Positions 11,743 through 23,626 of a stretch of 64,000 nt of DNA are shown in pieces. Under the pieces are notes generated by a model, which did not search any database, was not told the origin of the DNA, and saw only the letters and a program-made list of their open reading frames with translations. The DNA is from Isoetes taiwanensis (Eukaryota > Streptophyta > Lycopodiopsida > Isoetales > Isoetaceae): assembly GCA_021234155.1 (NCBI GenBank), contig JAJEKV010000062.1:1594602-1658601 (forward strand). The letters run 5' to 3'. The stretch's first letter is position 1; each line of letters starts with the position of its first letter. A program made the translations under genes and the position numbers.

Positions 11743-11942
11743 ATACATTTATTTCATGATGATGTGTACTTGTACAGTTTGACAGCATTCTTATTACTGC
11801 CACGGTTTTTCCCTCGAAAGCCCTTCGGGGCGGGGGTTTTTCAACACGGACAGTAATAAGTTTGCTGCGCTTCTTCTGGGTCCCATAGGCTGATTGGTCT
11901 TAGTGGACGATAAAAAATCATTCTTATTCTTATTCTTATTCC
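11743..11942 (+). other. LINE-B 3' end with hairpin and TTCTTA repeat
   Basis: After the stop at 11733, GCCCTTCGGGGC at about 11820-11832 can form a small stem-loop. The element then ends in ATTCTTATTCTTATTCTTATT at 11920-11941. A short microsatellite in place of poly(A) is usual for LINEs outside classic L1. This tail differs from the (CT)n tails of the array at 16-36 kb. Confidence 0.5.
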
Positions 11943-11949
11943 TTTCCAT

Positions 11950-12264
11950 TAGGTTTCCCAATGAGTTTTTGAGGATTTTGTTTTGTTTTTTAAAGGGAAA
12001 TGGTGTTAGCCGTCAGATGCATCTTGTTTTTGCAATGTTTTGTTTTTGGACGATGGGATTTGGAGGCAGCTAACCAGGATGATAGAAACAAAAGGATGAA
12101 TATTTTACTTCTAGAAAACAATAAAATAAAATAAAATAGTACGAAGAAGACGTGCAACAAGTTTGGAAATATTCGAGGCATATTTCGTCGCATCTGAGGA
12201 GGAATATTCTATGGCATTTCACGTCTGCATGAAAATGGTCGAGAAACAGCTGCAGAACTACATG
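11950..12264. other. No gene assigned
   Basis: AT-rich sequence separating the two halves of the inverted LINE. A protein-like frame at 12163-12265 (MEIFEAYFVASEEEYSM...) ends at the LINE junction. I could not assign it. Confidence 0.4.
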
Positions 12265-13740
12265 CCTGAGGAGTTGTTGCACCGGGGGTTCGCACAACCT
12301 GCCAAGCCAACTTCAAGTAAAGTGGTAAGTGGTCTGAGTCGATCTCTTCATCTCTATTAGTTGTTCCCACCTGGAAGTGGTTGACGACATGCATATCCTG
12401 CTTAGGCACCAGCACATAGTCCACCACACTAGATCCTTCCCCCTGGTTTTCCTGTCTATAAGTGCTCTTTATGGTGGATCGGTCACCGCGCTTACCCATT
12501 TGCATTACCGTGTCAAAGATACCACAGAGCAAAAAAGCAAATCGGCGCATGACCGATTGTCATCCGATGTCCGTGGCCAAGCTCCTTCCGCAAGACGCAA
12601 GCTCGCAAATATATCATCAAGGGATCAAATCTCATGGGTTGTTCTACCCCAAAGGCGCCGCGATTGAAGTCTCCCGCGAGTATGACACGCCTAACCGCTT
12701 ACCGGCCAGATGTCATCATATAGGTCTACATAGGGGTCCAGCCTATCCACATCCGAAAGTGAGTGTGATAGAAGTTGCTTTTACATGTGGAAAGTAGCAA
12801 GCTGCCACAAAGAGGGGTCGCATCGTAATTTTGCACACGCACCCACCGTGTACCGGCCTTGTGCTTGTCCTGCCTTGAACAAGGAGATTAACCGTGCTAA
12901 GGCCGTTCACTAGTAGCGTGCAACCCCCCCCCAATGCCCCCGCTTTCCCGGCAATCATTGAAGATTGAGTAGCTACCGGTATCCCGGCAAGTCGGGTATC
13001 CTGTGGTCCTGCGTGATGTTCCCATGTTTCCATGAGGAAGATGAGATCCATGTCTCAGAAAGTAATCGAAGTTGAGATTCATCTCCCTTCCGCCATAGGA
13101 ATCTCCGGACAATTCCAGGAGACCATGCCGAGGCACAATTCCTATTTGTTGGTGGGGGGCAGGTGGAGATTCAAGCAGGCGTTAAGGGGGATAGCGTATG
13201 GGAAGTACCGAGATGATGCGAAAGCAAATGTAAGGTGAGGCAACTTGAGCAGTGGCGGTGGTCAGAAGGTGCAAAGCAAAGGGCATGGCCAGGGGTCAGC
13301 CGGAGGGTTACCGTGATTCGTAGTAGCATTTGGCGGCCCGAAAATTTGCATCTTGCCTCGAATCACCCCCGCATCCTCCATGTCTCGCTAATGCTTTTTA
13401 ACTTTGACCAACTCGCGGTTCCATGGGTCTTCTTTGTTGGGCCGGGTCGTCTCGGTCAATGTACGTGGCGCCTTCACCGCCTTACCCCCGGGCGCAGATG
13501 GCCGCTTTCACTTGTGCATCTCGTGACATCGGAATGTGATTACCCGTGGGGGGCGGATGCCATGGCGCCTCGCCCCTAATAATGTGTACCGACGGGGAAT
13601 GTCATTCGAGCAAGAATCAACGCTTGAGCTGGTTAATGAGGTCCTTCCTCCCCCTTCTATCTAAAGCCACGCACCACCACATTGTGGCAGATTTCTCCGC
13701 CCCGGAGCTCCTCGATTGTTGGGTCAATCCGCGCGTTTAA
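12265..13740 (-). mobile_element. LINE-B, 5' half (ORF1 end and endonuclease), inverted
   Basis: Read leftwards it gives MDLIFLMETWEH (start of an AP-endonuclease), LLVNGLSTVN, LFVAACYFP, and then SSVVDYVLVP and IDSDHLPLYLKL (the SDH catalytic pair) at 12209-12550. It stops at about 12265, within a sequence that continues intact in the related copy at 17.2 kb. The missing continuation is found at 9410 on the other strand. Upstream (13240-13740) is decayed sequence that parallels 18.2-18.47 kb. Many frame breaks. Confidence 0.75.
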
Positions 13741-13879
13741 AAGAGAAATGTGAGTTGTTTGTCTATGAGCCAATGGGTGTGGCTTGGGGTGCAATAGTAG
13801 ACGGCCCCGGGCCTTCTAGCGCACTCTTGGGTGTGTGGGATTAATTACTCCTTAAAGAAGAAAATTAGAGAATAATAGA

Positions 13880-14830
13880 TGGAACTTTGATGCTGCAAAG
13901 CTTGCAAAATGGAAAACCAGAGATTGCAAGGCAATAACCACTATTGGTCTTGCAATAGGTAAAGCATATTCCATTTATTAAAAATTACTGAATCCACCAA
14001 GCAAATGGGAAGCACTCCATAATGCTTTTGGAGGTGTTGGCAAGGCATGCAAATTATCATTGAAGCAACAACATTTTGGTTTAAATATGGAGAAAGAAGA
14101 AAGCATTGCCAAATTTATTAGTAGAATGAAGTGCAAATTTATGAGTGGTCCACATTTATGAGTAAAATGGTAAGTCTGAACAGGATAAGAGATTAGAGAG
14201 AATGCTTATGATGCATCACACTTTATCTCATGGTGAAAGACATGCAATATGGCTAGATTCAGGAGCATCACTGCATTGACACAAATAAAGGAGTTATTTC
14301 ATACATTGGAGATGTTACCATCATGAAGAATAGTCTATATTACCATCACCAAGACACCCATTTTTTGTAGGATGAGTACACGAGCAGAGAAACAGTTGCA
14401 TTATCTATTCGGATGTGTATGGACCCATGCAAACACAGTCCTTGGATAGGAAGACTTAAAAGCTAACTTTTATTGTTGACTTTTTCAGGTATGCAAGTGT
14501 TTTATTGCTCTTAGCAAGCCACAAGTTCTAGAATGTTTTCAAAAATTCAAGGTCAGTGGGTTGAAAATCGATCAATATTGCATTCAAATGCTTTCAGATC
14601 AATAGTGGTGGTACAATCTCATGTTTTTTAAAGCCTTTTTATCCGGATAATACATCAATTCACTACATTTTATACCTGGAATACTATAATACATGCAATG
14701 TCCGAAATGTGTAATTCCCTTTGGGTGAGGCTATTTTAACAAAAGAATCTACTTGCACCAGTTGCAATACTATGATGAGTACACACCATTTGAAGCTTCA
14801 AATGTGTCCTTCTTGTTGATTAATATGTGA
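13880..14830 (+). pseudogene. Ty1/copia fragment, copy 1 (gag, protease, integrase)
   Basis: The translated pieces are KQQHFGLNMEKEESIAKF and ISRMKCKF (copia gag), AIWLDSGAS (the aspartic protease DSGA motif), and YSDVYGPMQTQSLDRK followed by an FIVDFFRYASV-type integrase core. EYTPFEA marks the end of the integrase region. All are separated by stops and indels, and large parts of the element are missing. Confidence 0.7.
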
Positions 14831-14849
14831 TAAAATCCATAAAAATTTT

Positions 14850-15740
14850 TGAGGTGTTGGCAAGGCATGCAAATTATTTGAAGCAACAACATTTTGGTTT
14901 AAATATGGAGAAAGAAGAAACATTGCCAAATTTATGAGTAGAATGAAGTGCAAATTTATGAGTGGTCCACATTTATGAGTAAAATGGTAAGAGTACACAC
15001 CAGATAAGAGAAAGAAGAAAGCATGTGCATTGAATAAATCACAATTTATCTTTTGGTGAAAGACATCTGCATTGAGCATCATTGGCATTGACAAAAAATA
15101 AAGATAAGAGATTAGAGAGAATGCTTATGATGCATACTTTATCTCATGGTGAGAGTGCAATATGGCTAGTTTAGGAGCATCAACGATTGACACAAATAAA
15201 GGAAGTTACATACATTGGAGATGAAGAATAGTCTATATTACCATCACCAAGACACCCAGTTTTTGTAGGATGAGTACACGAGCAGAGAAACAGTTGCATT
15301 ATCTATTCGGATGTGTATGGACCCATGCAAACACAGTCCTTGGATAGGAAGACTTAAAAGCTAACCTTTATTGTTGACTTTTTCAGGTATGCAAGTGTTT
15401 GATTGCTCTTAGCAAGCCACAAGTTCTAGAATGTTTTCAAAAATTCAAGGCTGTGGTTGAAAATCAGACTGAATATTGCATTCAAATGCTTCAGATCAAT
15501 AGTGGTGGTACAATCTCATGTTTTTAAAGCCTTTTGTCCGACAATCGGGATAATACATCAATTCACTACACTTTATACCTCCCCAATACTATGAGGTCAC
15601 AGAGCGCATGATGCACATGTCTGAAATGTGTAATTCCCCTTGGGGTGAGGCTATTTTAACAACAATCTACTTGCACAATCAGTTGCATACCTCTGTTGTA
15701 GATGAGTACACACCATTTGAAGCTTGGACTCGAGTGTGCC
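14850..15740 (+). pseudogene. Ty1/copia fragment, copy 2
   Basis: This repeats copy 1 with many indels: GGTGTTGGCAAGGCATGCAA at 14852, the gag piece at 14880-14950, the integrase piece at 15290-15520, and TPFEAWT at about 15708-15728. The two copies lie in direct order, so this is a tandem duplication of an already reduced element, or two nested remnants. Confidence 0.65.
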
Positions 15741-16137
15741 TCAAATGTGTCTTTGTTGATTAAGAAATCTGATGTTCCCTCCAAGGCAATTTTTAAATGG
15801 TCTATCTCTGAAGAAGATGGTAATGCTCTCTTTCATGAAGTGTGGAATTCCTACTGTCTATCCAAGGTAAGTTTCTTTATTTGGCTTTTGGCCAATAAAA
15901 GTATCCCAAACCTCCAAATGATCTCTGGTAGAAATGATGATATTATACTACTATGCCTCGCCAAATGATGGAAGAAAATCTTGACCATATCTTCCTTTGC
16001 CCTAAGCTTAATCCTTTTTGGTCTTGGTTTAATGATAAGTTGGGTTTCCTGTTCCCCTTGAAAGTCACTGGCAATTTATTAACATATATTCAAAACAATT
16101 GTGCATTTTCCAATACTATCCCTGAGAAACCCCTTAT
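15741..16137 (+). pseudogene. L1-type LINE zf-RVT fragment
   Basis: FIWLLANKSIPN followed by ENLDHIFLCP and FWSWFNDKLGF is the C-terminal zf-RVT finger typical of plant L1 ORF2 (here C...H-x3-C). The reading frame changes at about 15960. It is cut off at 16137, where minus-strand LINE-B sequence begins. Confidence 0.7.
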
Positions 16138-16730
16138 ACTACTATCAAATGATTGGCTTGTCGGCTGCAACCGACCTGAGCATCTTTCATATAGCTCGCA
16201 TAATCGCGATTTTGCAAATCCACAGAACCCCCAGCCATAATCTTGCCCATAGATGTCAAATGCCTTCGCGAAAAATCCACAAAGCAACAATATAGATCTT
16301 GACGGCGGTTCCTGCTGTCTTCAACCAGAGTTCGCAACGTGAGGATGTGGTCAATGGTTGAGTGCCGGGTCTCAATCCTCGCCTCGAAAGTGAGGGCCCG
16401 CGACTTCTCGCCGCCTCCGCCAGCCTGGCTCGCCGCTCGAGAATCCCAAAGAAGCGCTTTTACAAACAATTTAACTGACCATGATTGTTCGGTAATTGGT
16501 CGGGCAGTGTGGGTCACCGCCTTTATAGATGGGAACAACTCGCTATTGGTCCACCGCAATGGGAAGCCTTCCCAGAATGCCTTGTTGAACAAGGTGGTCA
16601 AGATCGTATTATGGACTACCCCTCGCCCACTTAAGCAATTCTCGCTCGCGATACCATCGTGTCCGGGCTTTCCCATTGGCAAGACGCCGCAAGCCTTGTT
16701 CCACGCCCGATTCGGTGGATTTTCAAGCAC
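16134..16730 (-). pseudogene. LINE-B reverse transcriptase fragment, copy E
   Basis: A 198-codon frame contains ILTTLFNKAFWEGFPLRWT, an RPITEQSW stretch and RHSTIDHILTLRTLVED, then CFVDFSRR where the catalytic KAFDT block is damaged. It ends with RLQPTSQ-like residues at the junction with the L1 scrap. Confidence 0.75.
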
Positions 16731-17140
16731 CGGCCTTCTTTTGTGGGTAATGTCGCATGTGCACCCTCGAGGGTCGTGATAATCGCTGCAAGTATTGCCT
16801 CCACCGCCGGGAGTGATATTCCCTATGGGTCGATCGCTTTCTAAGAACCTCTTCGCTAAGGTCCCGGATGACGCTCTGTGAGGTAAATCATTTCCTTTGA
16901 TGCTCTACAATGTACCTGGTTTCTTTAGCTTTAAGGAAGACGCGGTATCGCTCGGACCGCATGTGGGCGAGGTGGTTCTGCGGACTTGGCGGAACCAGCG
17001 TTTGCCTTCCTTGCACTCTGATCAAACCATGATTACGGGAAGGTTGTGTTCCTCGAGGTCCGTCGCATGCTTTTATCCCAAAGCACCTCCTCTCCGCCGT
17101 AATCCTAAAACACATCGTCGGCCGGCCCGCCTGTGCTGCT

Positions 17141-18102
17141 CTAGTGTAGGATATTGCAAAAATTTCGCCAGTTATCTATAAGCATCCGGGCATAAGCCCC
17201 TCGCATGTTCATAATCCAATCGCAATGAGGCATGTGAGGAGTTGTTGCACCGGGGTTCGCGACAACCGCCAAGCCAACTTCAAGTAAAGTGGTAAGTGGC
17301 CCGAAGTCGATCTCTTCATCCCTATTAGCCGTTCCCACTGGAAGTGCTTGACGACATGCATATCCTGCTCAGGCACCAGCACATAGTCCACCACACTAGA
17401 TCCTCCCCCCCATTTTCCCGCCTACAATTGTTCTTGTGGGTGGACGCCACCGCGGCTACCCATTGCGCATTACTGTGTCAACGATACCGCGAGAAAAAGC
17501 AATCGCTTACCATAGCTGCGGACTCCGATTGTCATCTGATATCCGCGGGCAAGCTCCTTCTAGCGGACGCAGCTTGCAATATATCATCACCAAGGGATCA
17601 AATCTCATGGGTTGTTCTACCCCAAAGCAGTGCGCATTGAAGTCTCCAAGGAGTGTGACATCGCCTAACCTGCTTATGCCGCTATATGTCATCATATAGA
17701 TCGATATATAGCGCCCAAATTTCTATCCACATCCGAAAGTGGGTGTGATAGAAGTTGCTTTCTACATGTGAAAAGTAGCAGTCGCCACAAAGAGGGGTCT
17801 GCCATCGCAGCTTTTGCACACGCACCACCACAACCAGCTTGTGCTTGTATGTCTTGAACAAGGAGATTGACTGCCAAGGTCGTTCGGTAGTATGTGCAAA
17901 ACCCCCATGCCCCCGCTTCCCCGGTAATCATTGAAGATTGAGTAGCGCTGGTATCCCTCGACAAGTCTGCATCATGTGTCCCCGCGATGCTCCCATGTTT
18001 CCATGAGGAAGATGAGATACATGTTCCGGGGCAATCGAAGTTGAGACTATCTCCCTTCGCCATGGGAAGCCCGACAATTCTAGGAGACCATGCGAGGCAC
18101 AA
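17141..18102 (-). pseudogene. LINE-B endonuclease, copy E
   Basis: Pieces in three frames match the endonuclease of the copy at 12.2-13.1 kb: ATQSSMITGEAGAWG, LLGDFNAH (catalytic DFN motif, about 17640), MVDYVLVPEQDMHVVKHFQ, and the region read as HCDWIMNMRGAYARM at about 17210, which joins the linker. This copy runs unbroken across the point where the 9.4/12.3-kb copy is inverted. Confidence 0.7.
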
Positions 18103-18352
18103 TTCCTATTTGTTGGCTGTGGGCATGTGGGGATTCAAGTGGTGGCAGCAGAAGGGGGATGGCGTATGGAAGTACCGAGATGTGTGAGCAAATGTAAGGT
18201 GAGGCAACTTGAGTGTGGTATGTGGGCTGTAGCAGCGGCCACCGCTGGGGTCGCTGGAGGGTTAGCGTGATTCGCAAAGATTTGGCGGCCCGAAAATTTG
18301 CATCTTGCCCCGGATCGCCCCCGCAGCTCCTCCCCCTCGCCCGCTAATGCTT

Positions 18353-18619
18353 TTAACTTTGGACAACTCGTGCCTGCGGTCTTCTTGTTGCACGAAACTT
18401 TGCCCGTGCTTCTCTTTTCAATGTGCACCTGTCAATTTTGCCAGTGTCATCTGGCCTGTGATTGGGGATGGCATTTATGTACTCTCCCAATAGAAGTTTT
18501 GCTGCCATGTCTGCGCTAGGTAGAGGGGACTGCGTATCAGCACCATCCACATGCATATCTATGGGGTTGGATGAAGGGATGCAGGGCTCATCCGGTTCTT
18601 CTATCATTGGAGTTGCCAT
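18353..18619 (-). pseudogene. Possible LINE-B ORF1 N-terminus
   Basis: An 88-codon frame starts MATPMIEEPDEPCIP and ends rich in Arg/Lys. Its position at the 5' side of the endonuclease and its acidic-then-basic composition fit a LINE ORF1 start. There is no recognisable domain. Confidence 0.35.
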
Positions 18620-18638
18620 GAATAGGGTGTCACCCTAT

Positions 18639-18859
18639 AGACACTTATCTGAAAGCCTCCAAGGACTTCGATCACGCACAACCTCTATCCCTTTACAGAC
18701 GCAAGAAGTAAGTGCAGGCTCTTTCACCTTACAGACACCTGTCTGAAAGTGTTCAAGTGCATAAATCAAGCACAGCCTCTAGTGCAACTCTGCCACCTCA
18801 CAGACGTTTGTCTGAAATGAAAATAAGCAATGGTTTTCCCCCGTACAGACGCCCGTCTG
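18639..18859. repeat. Array of CAGAC-N4-GTCTG palindromes
   Basis: CAGAC-N4-GTCTG occurs perfectly at 18732-18745, 18801-18814 and 18846-18859. A variant (AGAC-N4-TCT) lies at 18639-18650 and a half site (CAGAC) at 18696-18700. Each is followed by similar A/G-rich bases. The array lies just upstream of the ORF1-like start of LINE copy E. Confidence 0.7.
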
Positions 18860-19069
18860 CAAGGCTTCAGCATATAAATGCTTTAATCCAAGGTGATTGG
18901 ATGGTATCACACCCCCTGAATCCCGTCTTAAAATCGGCTTGCAAAAAACTTGTTGTTTTCTCCTCTCAAATCTCAAGCAAATTGTACAAAACCATATGTC
19001 TTTAGAATCAGCACAGAACAAGCATTCCAATGATATGCATTGCTCTCAAAACAGAGCTGCAGATCAATA

Positions 19070-19870
19070 GATATGAAGAAAAGTATATAGTGCTGAAAAA
19101 TGGAACAATGGAAACCCTAAAGCCAACACTGAAAATCTGTTGTTTTTACTCTGAAATCCTGTCCAAACATCAGCAACATAAAATATCTTTGAAATAACTC
19201 TGAGAGAGCTTTCAAAAGATATAAATTTCGTGAGAAACCGAGTCACAGAGAAAGAGATATGAATAAAAATGTAATATGAACCACAAAGTGGTGGTGCAGG
19301 CTGTAAATCTATGTTTTTGCCATGGAAACACCATTCAAACACATGCAAATCACATACCTTCAGAAAGATCTCTGAGGGAGCTTTCCAACATGATAAATTT
19401 CAGCTGAAATGGAGTTAAAATTCGCCAAATACGATAAAAAATATGTGGACAATACCACGAGCACTTCAGGATTCTTTTGGTGCCCTCGATTTGCAGCCAG
19501 AAAATTTGAGTTTTTGCCGAGGAAATGTTATTGAAAACAATATAAATTACATACCAATAGGAAGAAATCTGAGATGACTTTCCAACGCAATAAATTTCAG
19601 CTGAAATTGAGTTCTTGATCTCCTGATATAATCAAAAGTGTTTGAGCAGCACCACCAGCACTTCAGGGTCTTTTGGGGCCCCCAATTTGCAGCCCGAAAA
19701 TCTGTGTTTTTGATGTAAAATAATTAGTGAAACATATGAAAATCACATACCGGCAAAAAGAACTCTGAGATGGCTTTCCAACGCAACAAATTTTGGCTGA
19801 AACGTACTTCCAGATCTCCAATTATGATTGGAAACGTGTGACCGGCTTTCAAAGCGCCTAGGGTTTTCAG
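19070..19870 (-). repeat. Tandem repeats of about 170-200 bp, possible LINE 5' UTR
   Basis: The landmark CTCTGAG-nnn-GCTTTCCAAC followed by an AAATTT-rich stretch recurs at about 19198, 19369, 19568 and 19763. Other conserved pieces are CACTTCAGG and TTTGCAGCC. The same GGAATCAGCTTTCCAA-type motif occurs once near the 5' end of the LINEs at 26.6 and 31.0 kb, next to their (GA)n tracts, which supports a 5' UTR role. Confidence 0.55.
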
Positions 19871-19884
19871 AGCGTCTAAATGAA

Positions 19885-20059
<175 letters not shown>

Positions 20060-20136
20060 ACAGAATAGAATTGAATTGTTTATTATTTTGTCTGTGAGAC
20101 CATCAGGTCTAGAAGACGTCTGCAATTGCACAAAGC

Positions 20137-20988
20137 TTAGACAAAATCATTCGCGTGATGTGCTTCAATAGCAACACCCGCCTCTACTCTCTTCTCTGAA
20201 TTGAATAATTTTAGTAAGTGTTTATATGACGGAATCAATAGTTCTCTTGCGATATAGACTTCTTTTAGGTAACAACCGCTTGTGTTCGGTGGCATGGCAA
20301 AGAAATCTTGCAGAGAGTTACACTTAATACCATACTTGAGTACATATTTTGAGCAGTGCAACACTAAGTGGGCTTCATCCTCAATTTCTTCTTCCATACA
20401 TACCTTGCAAGTACGCCTGTGCCTAGGAACATTCCCCCATCTTCCTACTTCAACTCCAAGGTGGTGAGAGCTTAGCCTCAACCTACAAAGTGTATGTCTC
20501 ATAAATAAGGACGATGTTTCACCCAGGTGTGGTGCTTCGTCTAGATTGGGATTTATTGTTTCTCTATAGAACATCATCTTTGTCCCATCGTCGGACCATA
20601 ATGTGCGTTGCACTATTACTTGAATCCAGCTACGTAATTTTGACTTATCTGCTGGTAAATCATTCAAGGATGTCCCCCATTTTTTCAACCACTTATCAAT
20701 ATTTGCGTACCATCCTTTCAAACTACTTTGTATCATAGCTCGACGAGGAAGACTATCTTCACTCATAGCTTGTACCCTTAGCAAATAGTTTAATGCCTTA
20801 CACAACGCTTCTGCTTCTAGAGGGATTAACCCTGCTTCAACAAGCATCATAGCATATGGGGTTTGTAGCTTTACCCCTAACTCTGTCATGAGAAACTTTT
20901 TCTGTATTTTTTCTACCCGTTTCCAAGTATCCAAGGAAAGGCCTGGCCCCCATACCTCACAACCATAAAGAACAAACGATTGAACCAA
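20137..20988 (-). pseudogene. LINE-B ORF2 C-terminal domain, copy D
   Basis: A 283-codon frame gives LYGCEVWGPGLS, LMTELGVKLQTPYAMML, LRLSSHHLGVEVGRWG and the finger CKVCMEEEIEDEAHLVLHC (C-x2-C, H-x4-C). The finger is intact here, unlike in the 9.4-kb copy. There is no stop inside the frame, but the upstream RT is in other frames, so ORF2 as a whole is broken. Confidence 0.85.
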
Positions 20989-21069
20989 AGGTTCGATATA
21001 ATTTTTTCTTCAACGCCCAAATAAGAATGTTTGTTTTCTTACATTTACGTTGCATTGTGTATAATGCCT

Positions 21070-21860
21070 TTAATCCACTATCGGCCCTTCGCCCAAGGCT
21101 TTATTCCAGCTATAATTTTGATCAAGCAACAACCCCACGTATTTGTATACATCAGTGATTTCCACCCGTTGTCCATTATAGTGAAAAGTATAGTCACGTG
21201 ACCTCGTGCCAAAAATCAGGATTTTTGTCTTTCCCAAATTCACCTTCATTTCTATAACAGAACAAAAAGAGCTCAATGCATCCAAATGTCTCGCAGATAT
21301 CTTGTGCATTTCTAGCAAAGATGACAATGTCATCTAAGATATAGCAAAACAAGGTGAGTGCATATCCCAAGAATTGTTGTGCCTCGCACCCCATAATTCA
21401 CCATCCAGATTCTAATTGATCTATATAAATGCCAAACAAAGTGGGGGACAAAGGACATCCCTGTTTGACGCCCACATTACTAAGTATTTCCTCATCTGAC
21501 TCCTGATTGAATGGAAATGAGAGTTGCACAAAGACCTTATCATACAACATTGCAACGGCATTCCTGAGTTCCTGCGGGATTTTGATTTGTTCCATTCTAG
21601 CCCAAATGTTATTTCGTGGCACCATGTCAAATGCCTTTGTAAGATCCACAAATAGAGCAAAGCATGGCTTTTTGTTTTCTTTTATCGTGATCTACAACCG
21701 ACTGAATGTCACTAGATGGTCAATTGTAGACTTCTTAGGACGAAAACCAGCTTGCCCATTTGCTCTCACACCAGCTTCTTCAGCCCAAGCACTGACCTTT
21801 TGTTCTAAAATTGTTGCATATAATTTAGAAAACAAGCTGCTTACCATAATCATTCTATAG
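21070..21860 (-). pseudogene. Reverse transcriptase core of copy D, broken
   Basis: The frame 21649-21398 carries LTKAFDMVPRNNIW and GVKQGCPLSPTLFGIYIDQLES. 21394-21194 carries the catalytic region as CYILDDIVIFARN, where related copies have YADD. 21333-21070 carries MKVNLGKTKI and a YKYVGLLLDQNYSWNKA block. The altered tetrad and the frame changes indicate an inactive copy. Confidence 0.8.
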
Positions 21861-22132
21861 ATATTGGGATCGCCGATCCCCCGACTTATGTAGCGGATAA
21901 CTCGTTTTTGCCAAGATGATGGAAATCCGCATTAATCGAGACTTTATTCAAGAAATGCACAAGCATATCCAAGACACTAGAACCGCCCATTTGACCATTT
22001 CTCGCAACCAAACCGTAAGCATCCGGCTGCTTTGCCATTTGAAAGTTTTTCAAGCCAGCTTAGTACATCCTCACGGTGTGAACACAAAGGTGGTTCCCTC
22101 TGGAATGATCATGTATGCCTTCTATATGCTAT

Positions 22133-22325
<193 letters not shown>

Positions 22326-22369
22326 ATTATGTCTATGGGAGGCCACAAAGGCCTATTAGACAAAACCAC

Positions 22370-23239
22370 TTAAACATCTTCATAAAATAATAGATGAGTT
22401 TCCAAATCATCATCTAGCTCATCACTCTCACTCAAACTATCTGAATTATCAACATTAACAGCAGTGTGAGAACTTAAACAAGTATCCCTATGTTGGAGAA
22501 GTTCAATCAAATATTTTCCCAACATATCACTATTAAGTGTAAAAAGAGTGGGTAGATCGTTATAATGAATACCGTGTTTATCTCGAATTGCTTCATAGGC
22601 CCTACATCGAAGCAATGTATGATCTTCATCCTCCACCTGGTTTGAGTCACATACCTTGCAGTATCTTTGATCTCGTGGTATGATATGCCCCCATCTCCCC
22701 ACTTCTACTCCCAAATGGTGGGAGCTAAGACGGATCCTGCATATAGAATGTCTCTTTTGTATTGAAATATTTTCCTGTAAGTGTGTAGATGGCGTCAAAT
22801 TCGGATTTATGCTTTGCTTGTATAAGATCATCTTAGTTTTGGGTTGCCTCCACATCTTCATAAGTATCTTCTTAGAGATCCATTGTCTTAGATCCGAGTC
22901 AACCAAGATCACTTCATCCCATTGGATATCCCATTTTTGGAGCCATTTTGTTACATCATGTAATAATCCTTTCTCTTTACTTGATATCAAAGCTTTGTGA
23001 GCAAGCCGAGATTCATCTAATGCCAACACCTTCTTGAGGTACATAATACACCTCAAAATAGCTTCTCCCTCAAGTGGCATTAGCCCACTTTCCGTCAACA
23101 TCATAGGGTAAGGTGTTTGAGCTTTCACTCCCAACTCAAGCCTTAAGAACTTCTTCAAGACTTGTTCTATATCATCCCATAGACATTGCGGAATGCTTGG
23201 CCCCCAAATTTCAGATCCATATAGGATTACACTTTGCAC
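22370..23239 (-). pseudogene. LINE-B ORF2 C-terminal domain, copy B1
   Basis: A 289-codon frame gives ILYGSEIWGPSIPQ, LRLELGVKAQTPYPMML, RLSSHHLGVEVGRWGHI and the finger CKVCDSNQVEDEDHTLLRC. It ends in an acidic tail (DNSDSLSESDELDDD). It is almost identical to 26831-27907. It is broken from the RT by frame changes at about 23240-23630. Confidence 0.85.
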
Positions 23240-23626
23240 AAGTGACCGATCTGAGCTTTACTTTTAAGGTTCCAAGACCATAAATGAGACCTCCTACACA
23301 TGCTATGCAACATATAAGGCTCTTTGCCCTCCATCAACTCGTTGTGAAATACACATATTCCATCTATGATTCCTCTTTGAAAATAAGGCACAAGTATTTA
23401 TAAGAATCACATATACTCACAAGACTCCCTTTATATCTGAAAATAGGTTCCTGTTTGAGAGCACCAACCGCCATAACACTTGTCTTGTCTAAGTTCACTT
23501 GCATGCCCTGTTTGATCACAAAATGCAACCAATCCATCTAGGTGTTTTTGCATGTGTTCTTTTGATCTTGCAAATATAACAACATCATCGGCATACATCA
23601 ATAATCGTATAATGTAGCCATGTACT

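Larger units (their letters stand above)
9410..11942 (+). mobile_element. LINE-B, 3' half (endonuclease tail to 3' end)
   Basis: It begins at the end of the endonuclease region (about 9410) and runs through the RT to a C-terminal domain and 3' tail. The order is a linker with ISRPRR and WFDAEC, then NGKAPDLDGMHAELVKWAGPS, NYRTIM, RHSTIDHIFTLRTL, FVDFAKAFDTV, GVRQGCPLSPTLFGLYID and YVDDVDLL, then the C-terminal finger. It ends in (TTCTTA)n at 11920-11941. The 5' half of the same element lies inverted at 12265-13740. Frame breaks at about 9770, 10190, 10320 and 10530 make it inactive. Confidence 0.85.

Noticed and set aside
9410..13740. Twin-priming inversion of the LINE
   Set aside because: The order of the two halves is the reverse of what twin priming makes; a genomic inversion fits better.
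18639..18859. A CRISPR-like array
   Set aside because: Plant nuclear context, repeats of only 14 bp, uneven spacing and no cas genes.
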